From positions 930,001 through 994,000 of the forward strand of contig PDUO01000004.1 in NCBI GenBank assembly GCA_003008705.1: DNA of 64,000 bases, given 5' to 3'. Positions 60,401-64,000 of the stretch are shown here, piece by piece. Position 1 is the stretch's first letter; each line of letters starts with the position of its first letter. The DNA is from Pezicula radicicola. Its lineage: Eukaryota; Ascomycota; Leotiomycetes; Helotiales; Dermateaceae. The translations under genes were made by a program, and so were the position numbers. Under the pieces are notes generated by a model, which was given only the letters and a program-made list of their open reading frames with translations, made no database searches and was not told the DNA's origin.

Positions 60401-62892
60401 TCTTTGGCCATATTGATGGCTCGAGATACATTCCACATATAATCTCGACCATCTACCAACCACTGAGCATACACGTTCTTTCGCACAGGAGCAAAACTCC
60501 CAAATCGATTCTCGTTTGACCACGGCGTATTGCTCAACATGAAAGTTATGGACTCCTCAAACTGCCTCAGTTGACGTTCGTTCTTTGCAAGGAGCTTGAT
60601 CTTTCGCTCGGAGTTCATTATCTTGAGGCTGTGGTGTTGTTTGGGATGCTTAGCTGTAGTCCCTGCCTTTTGGACAAGTTCTTTGGTCCCGACCTCTTTC
60701 AAATTCCGCCGTTTTTTCTGAAGCTCAAATTTTGGATCCGCTAGATACACGTCATAAATATGCATGTTCTCCGGCGAGTCGACGCATACTATATAACTGT
60801 GCCTTACGAGAAACCATTTTGGTGAATGTCGTTGAAACACGTTTTTTGGTGTAAACATTCTTCGGACATCTAAACCCTTGGCGGATTGAATCATAAGATA
60901 ACCTTCTTTACCGTGGTAACTCCCTTCAGCTGCTAAACGTACTCCCAGAGCAGATAGCTCGAGAAATCGACAGAGGCGGTTACTATCAGCTCGAAATATG
61001 AGCCATCGGATCATGGCTTGTAGATATTTCTCCAGCTTGATGCGTTGTTTTTGATTGTAGATTATTTTTTGTTGTGCTGCTGTTCCAGATCCAGTAACCG
61101 CACCGGTAGAGGGATCCTGAGTCGCCTGAGCACTGGATTTTCTTCGCCCACTCCCCAATGAAGGGCGTCGTTTGTTACGTTTCTTCCCTGGCCTCTCAGT
61201 CTCACTGTGAGTTGCTTCTCCCATCGTCTCGTCGGCACGAATCGCGTCTGCTTCATCTTCATCGCTTTCGCCCAAGCCACGAACACCTCTGAAATATGGA
61301 AAAGCAGACTTCGGGAAGTGAGGCTGTTTCGGCCTAGAATCAACGTCACTTCGAAGTTGAATATATTTGTCGCTGCTTGCTTGGAGTTTGTACCGAGCAT
61401 GTAAGTTGATAAAATCTCTTAGAGATCTATGAATAACCCATTTCATGCGATTCAAACCGCTGCCATATTCCAACTCAATGCGGAAAATAAGATGTCTCTC
61501 GGTATCAGTGGGGTCCTCTTCGCTGGGTCTGCTATCCGTTACGCGAAGTTTCAGCTGCTCAAGCAGGACAGGAATACGTTTGTTGCCATGCTCGTCTCTC
61601 TGAATCATGCTAGCTAACATCAGTGCTGCAGGAGCTCCAGCACGTAGTTCCGCCATGAGCTCAGCAGACTTCAGGTAATCGACCTTGTGCTCTTCCTTCT
61701 TAGCACCCAACAGCTTTAGACCATGCTTCAACATTCTCCACCTTTGAGCTCCGAACGTGGTTGCTCGCTCGGCTCCTAGAAAAGGTCGTTTTGGAGTGTG
61801 TGCTGGTCTATCGCCATCAGAAACACCTCCCCCAGTTTTCGCTCGCATGAATTTGCTTGGCCTCCTGGCTGAATGATTACCTTCACCCTCTTGTGGTTGA
61901 GTGCCCACAAAGCTTGATCCTCGACCACCAGGCATCCACGAGCTGCCCCGTCTCCAAGCACTCTCTTTGCCTAGACGTTCTCGGCCTTCCCCCTCAGACA
62001 GGCCTCCACGTTCGTAAGATCCATCTGTTGCTCGTCGATTCAAGAAGAATGGCGGGCGAATCCCACTACTTGAAGGAGAATCGCCATTGCCCATAAACCG
62101 TGCCCGGGGTGTGGTAGGAACAGTTTGGCTTCCTTCTTCTTCGTGTGGTCTTCGTATCCTTCGTTTTCGCCGTGCCCGAGTCGTGCCAGTAGCTCTATCC
62201 TCATCTGCTGTTTCCTCTGCATCCGCATCACTGCCTTCTTCTTGTAATGTATACGGGATGCCGCTGAACCCTCCAATAGGAGAAAGGGGTGCTGAACTAG
62301 AACCTTCCTCTGTGGGTATTGCGCCAGTACTCTGACTTCTTCCATGCGAAGGCAGTCCACCCGTTGTAGCCAGCGCCTTTAACTTTGCCATCAACGACTG
62401 ACCCCGCCGGTCTTTGGTTGGAGTTTCTCCGTCATCAGGACCCCATGAATCCTGTCTAGCCTGAGTTGCTGGTTCCCCATCTAGATCTCCCCTTGTGAAC
62501 TGTACGCTCCGACGAACTGGCGGCGTCGTTGTGCCGGTGCCTGCCGTATTTGCTTCCTGTAAGGAAGAGCTCGAAGGGCCTATTCTCAAGGCTGACGGCT
62601 TGCGCGGGGATCCTGGTGACGCAGCAGAGCCATTGAGACTTAGTGGTGCGGGCACATCATGTGGAATCCCCCCATTCATATAGTCTGGGGCCTCTGCACT
62701 GTTATGACCGTTCAATTTCGTAGAAGAGTATACAGGATCTGATGTGGTTTCAGAAGTCCCGTCTGGATTGAGCTCAGTTCGCAGGCCTGATTGTCGGACA
62801 AGGTTCGGTGCGCTATTGCTCGAATGGGGGAAATGTTCAGAGCGTGGACTTCGAGACATCGGGGAGACTGATCCCTCGTTGCGCAAGGCCAT
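57405..62892 (-). CDS. Phospholipase D (Spo14/Pld1 type), PX-PH-PLDc
   Basis: Exon 1 is 62892..57470, the intron 57469..57412 and exon 2 57411..57405, giving 1809 residues. The uninterrupted frame would stop at TAG (57471-57469), but that TAG overlaps a perfect GTAAGT donor. A GCTAAC branch site and TTGCAG follow, and splicing changes the end to PLQIYN. The enzyme cleaves phosphatidylcholine to phosphatidic acid. Domains: disordered Ser-rich N-terminus; PX around residues 450-580 (MKWVIHRSLRDFINLHARYK); PH-like ~650-760 (YHGKEGYLMIQSAKG, KWFLVRHSYIVCVD); HKD motif 1 HHEKICVVDHTVAFVGGIDL near 920; HKD motif 2 IHAKVIIVDDRIALIGSANI near 1226. Both catalytic His/Lys pairs are intact. Spo14 works in membrane fusion and polarised growth and binds phosphoinositides (yeast knowledge). 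Length agrees with fungal Pld1. Confidence 0.94.
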
Positions 62893-63841
62893 GATGGTCG
62901 TTCTCGGTGCTTAATTCAGTAATACTGTCGGTCCTCGAATCTAGACGCGTGAGACCTCGGTACAACCGCTCGATATCGTTTTCTGTCCCTGCTGGACTAT
63001 TCAATTGTAGGTTACAGCTCACTCGTCTCGCTCATGTTGAGAAGGAGCACAGGGTTGACCGCAAATGTATTCCCATCAATCACTACCTGTTAAGTATCTT
63101 GGCCCTAGGTTTCAAGGAGGTGGAAGTAGACCGCCGAGGACTATGCTTCTTATGGATGAGGATCGAAGTTGGTATAGGTGAAGAAGGGCGGGCTGATTGA
63201 AGCGGTGATTGTGATAATGGCTTTGTCCAGTGGTGGTGTACTCGTCGTGTAAATAAGTTTCTAGGTTTGGAGCGGCGTGGCCCTTCTAAGTTAATTTCCT
63301 GGGGGTCATCACTTAAGATCGTCAAGAGAGGATCACGTCCCACGGACGTGCTATGTTCAGAACCAAGCCTGCTAATCTCGCACTCTTGTTTTTGTCTCGT
63401 GGCCGTGATTTCTAAAAATGTCTATGTACAGGACGAAGGATTATTTATGTAAAGAGTCGGGTGCGTATTATGATTCTCTTGATACATAGAATGAAGATAT
63501 TTTTAACGTCAGTTGGACTTTCTACTTTGAATTCTTCTCAACACCACCAGCAGCCTACACATCTAACAAGAGCAGATGACAATTGAGAAGTGCACAGTGC
63601 GCAAGTAGCGCTGGGGTTAGTGCGCAGCTAGCAACGCCTATGTCATTGGTGGGGGAGCTAAAAGGACGTAATTCCAGACAAGCGCGCTTTTTTACCTCGG
63701 AGTCAACCACCAAACACACCTCGCTTTTATTCTCGTTCCTAAGCACTATTGTTTTATTTTTATTTGTATACCTACGATACTAGGTATCGCGTATCTTAGT
63801 TCCTCCAATCTCTCTAAGTTGATGTGGCCCTCGTCTCTGCT
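62893..63841. promoter_or_regulatory. Divergent promoter region between PLD and the right-edge gene
   Basis: No gene is supportable in 949 bases; open frames here are short and unconvincing. A CACTATTGTTTTATTTTTATT stretch near 63745 and a TC-rich leader (TCCTCCAATCTCTCTAAG around 63800) precede the right-edge start codon. Confidence 0.45.
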
Positions 63842-64000
63842 ATGTCCACCCCAAACCCACTCGAAGGCTTCAAGTCATCAGAGACAACGTCCTCGAAAAC
63901 CTTTCATGTAGCTGGTATCCTGGCTACTATCTGGGGTCTGGATGAACTCCCAAAGACCTGCAAATCGATATCGTGTCTCTGGCTCTTGCATGGCCGACTC
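63842..64000 (+). CDS. 5' end of an alpha/beta-hydrolase-like protein (partial)
   Basis: ATG at 63842 opens a frame to the window edge (53 codons): MSTPNPLEGFKSSET..., then KTFHVAGILATIWGLDEL and SCLWLLHGRL. The ending resembles the first beta strand and the start of the oxyanion-hole region (CLWLLHPRL-type) of a fungal alpha/beta-hydrolase group of unknown substrate. The gene is cut off by the right edge, so nucleophile and histidine cannot be checked. Low-to-moderate confidence in the family, good confidence that it codes. Confidence 0.6.
   Translation, partial: MSTPNPLEGFKSSETTSSKTFHVAGILATIWGLDELPKTCKSISCLWLLHGRL

Noticed and set aside
1..64000. tRNA, rRNA or CRISPR features
   Set aside because: No cloverleaf with a GTTCRA-type T-loop and acceptor pairing, no rRNA sequence and no regularly spaced direct repeats were recognised on reading. 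A dedicated tRNA scan was not possible here.

Overview
The window is nuclear DNA of a filamentous ascomycete (Pezizomycotina). Nearly every gene is interrupted by 47-92 bp GT-AG introns, many with a CTAAC-like branch site. The gene set points the same way: an eqolisin, a GH131-CBM1 glucanase, a Par32/DUF3602 protein, a C2H2/homeodomain-like regulator and a 2EXR protein. A Leotiomycetes (Helotiales-like) origin is my best guess from general resemblance, but no ribosomal or mitochondrial marker is present to test it.

Layout from left to right: the 3' part of an ACSS3-like acyl-CoA synthetase (1-1527); a homeodomain-like plus C2H2 regulator (2427-4255); a frameshifted F-box-like gene on minus (4861-5528); a Par32-like GRGGAGN-repeat protein (8702-9133); about 5 kb of AT-rich, gene-free DNA with decayed repeats (9134-14241); an Arp1-type actin-related protein (14242-15621); a small two-exon Cys-rich protein on minus (18242-18585) that is missed when only long open frames are considered; a tail-anchored FHA protein on minus (20924-23654); an IFRD-family protein (25090-26542); a 1882-residue low-complexity protein (28507-34262); a secreted eqolisin (36127-37011) converging with a secreted GH131-CBM1 enzyme (38281-39582); a conserved putative nuclear regulator on minus (41231-43805) with about 7.3 kb of gene-free DNA upstream; RTF1 of the Paf1 complex on minus (51074-53164), divergent from mitochondrial COQ7 (53679-54531); a 2EXR protein ending 22 bp from COQ7 (54554-55279, minus); an AT-rich repeat stretch; phospholipase D Spo14/Pld1 on minus (57405-62892); and the 5' end of an alpha/beta-hydrolase-like gene running off the right edge (63842-64000).

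There are no operons and no secondary-metabolite cluster. The genes are mostly unrelated housekeeping, signalling and chromatin functions. The one local functional theme is the pair of secreted enzymes (acid protease and cell-wall glucanase) at 36-39.6 kb. Two compartments are visible: ordinary gene-dense DNA, and AT-rich stretches (about 5.9-7.4, 10.4-14.0, 48.3-49.5 and 55.4-57.4 kb) holding small inverted-repeat elements, degenerate AAGTAACTTACTTGA-type repeats and coding relics with stops of the kind RIP would leave. I found no tRNA, rRNA or CRISPR array. The least explained items are the small Cys-rich protein, two TA-flanked inverted-repeat elements and a dispersed degenerate repeat family, one member of which forms the core of such an element.
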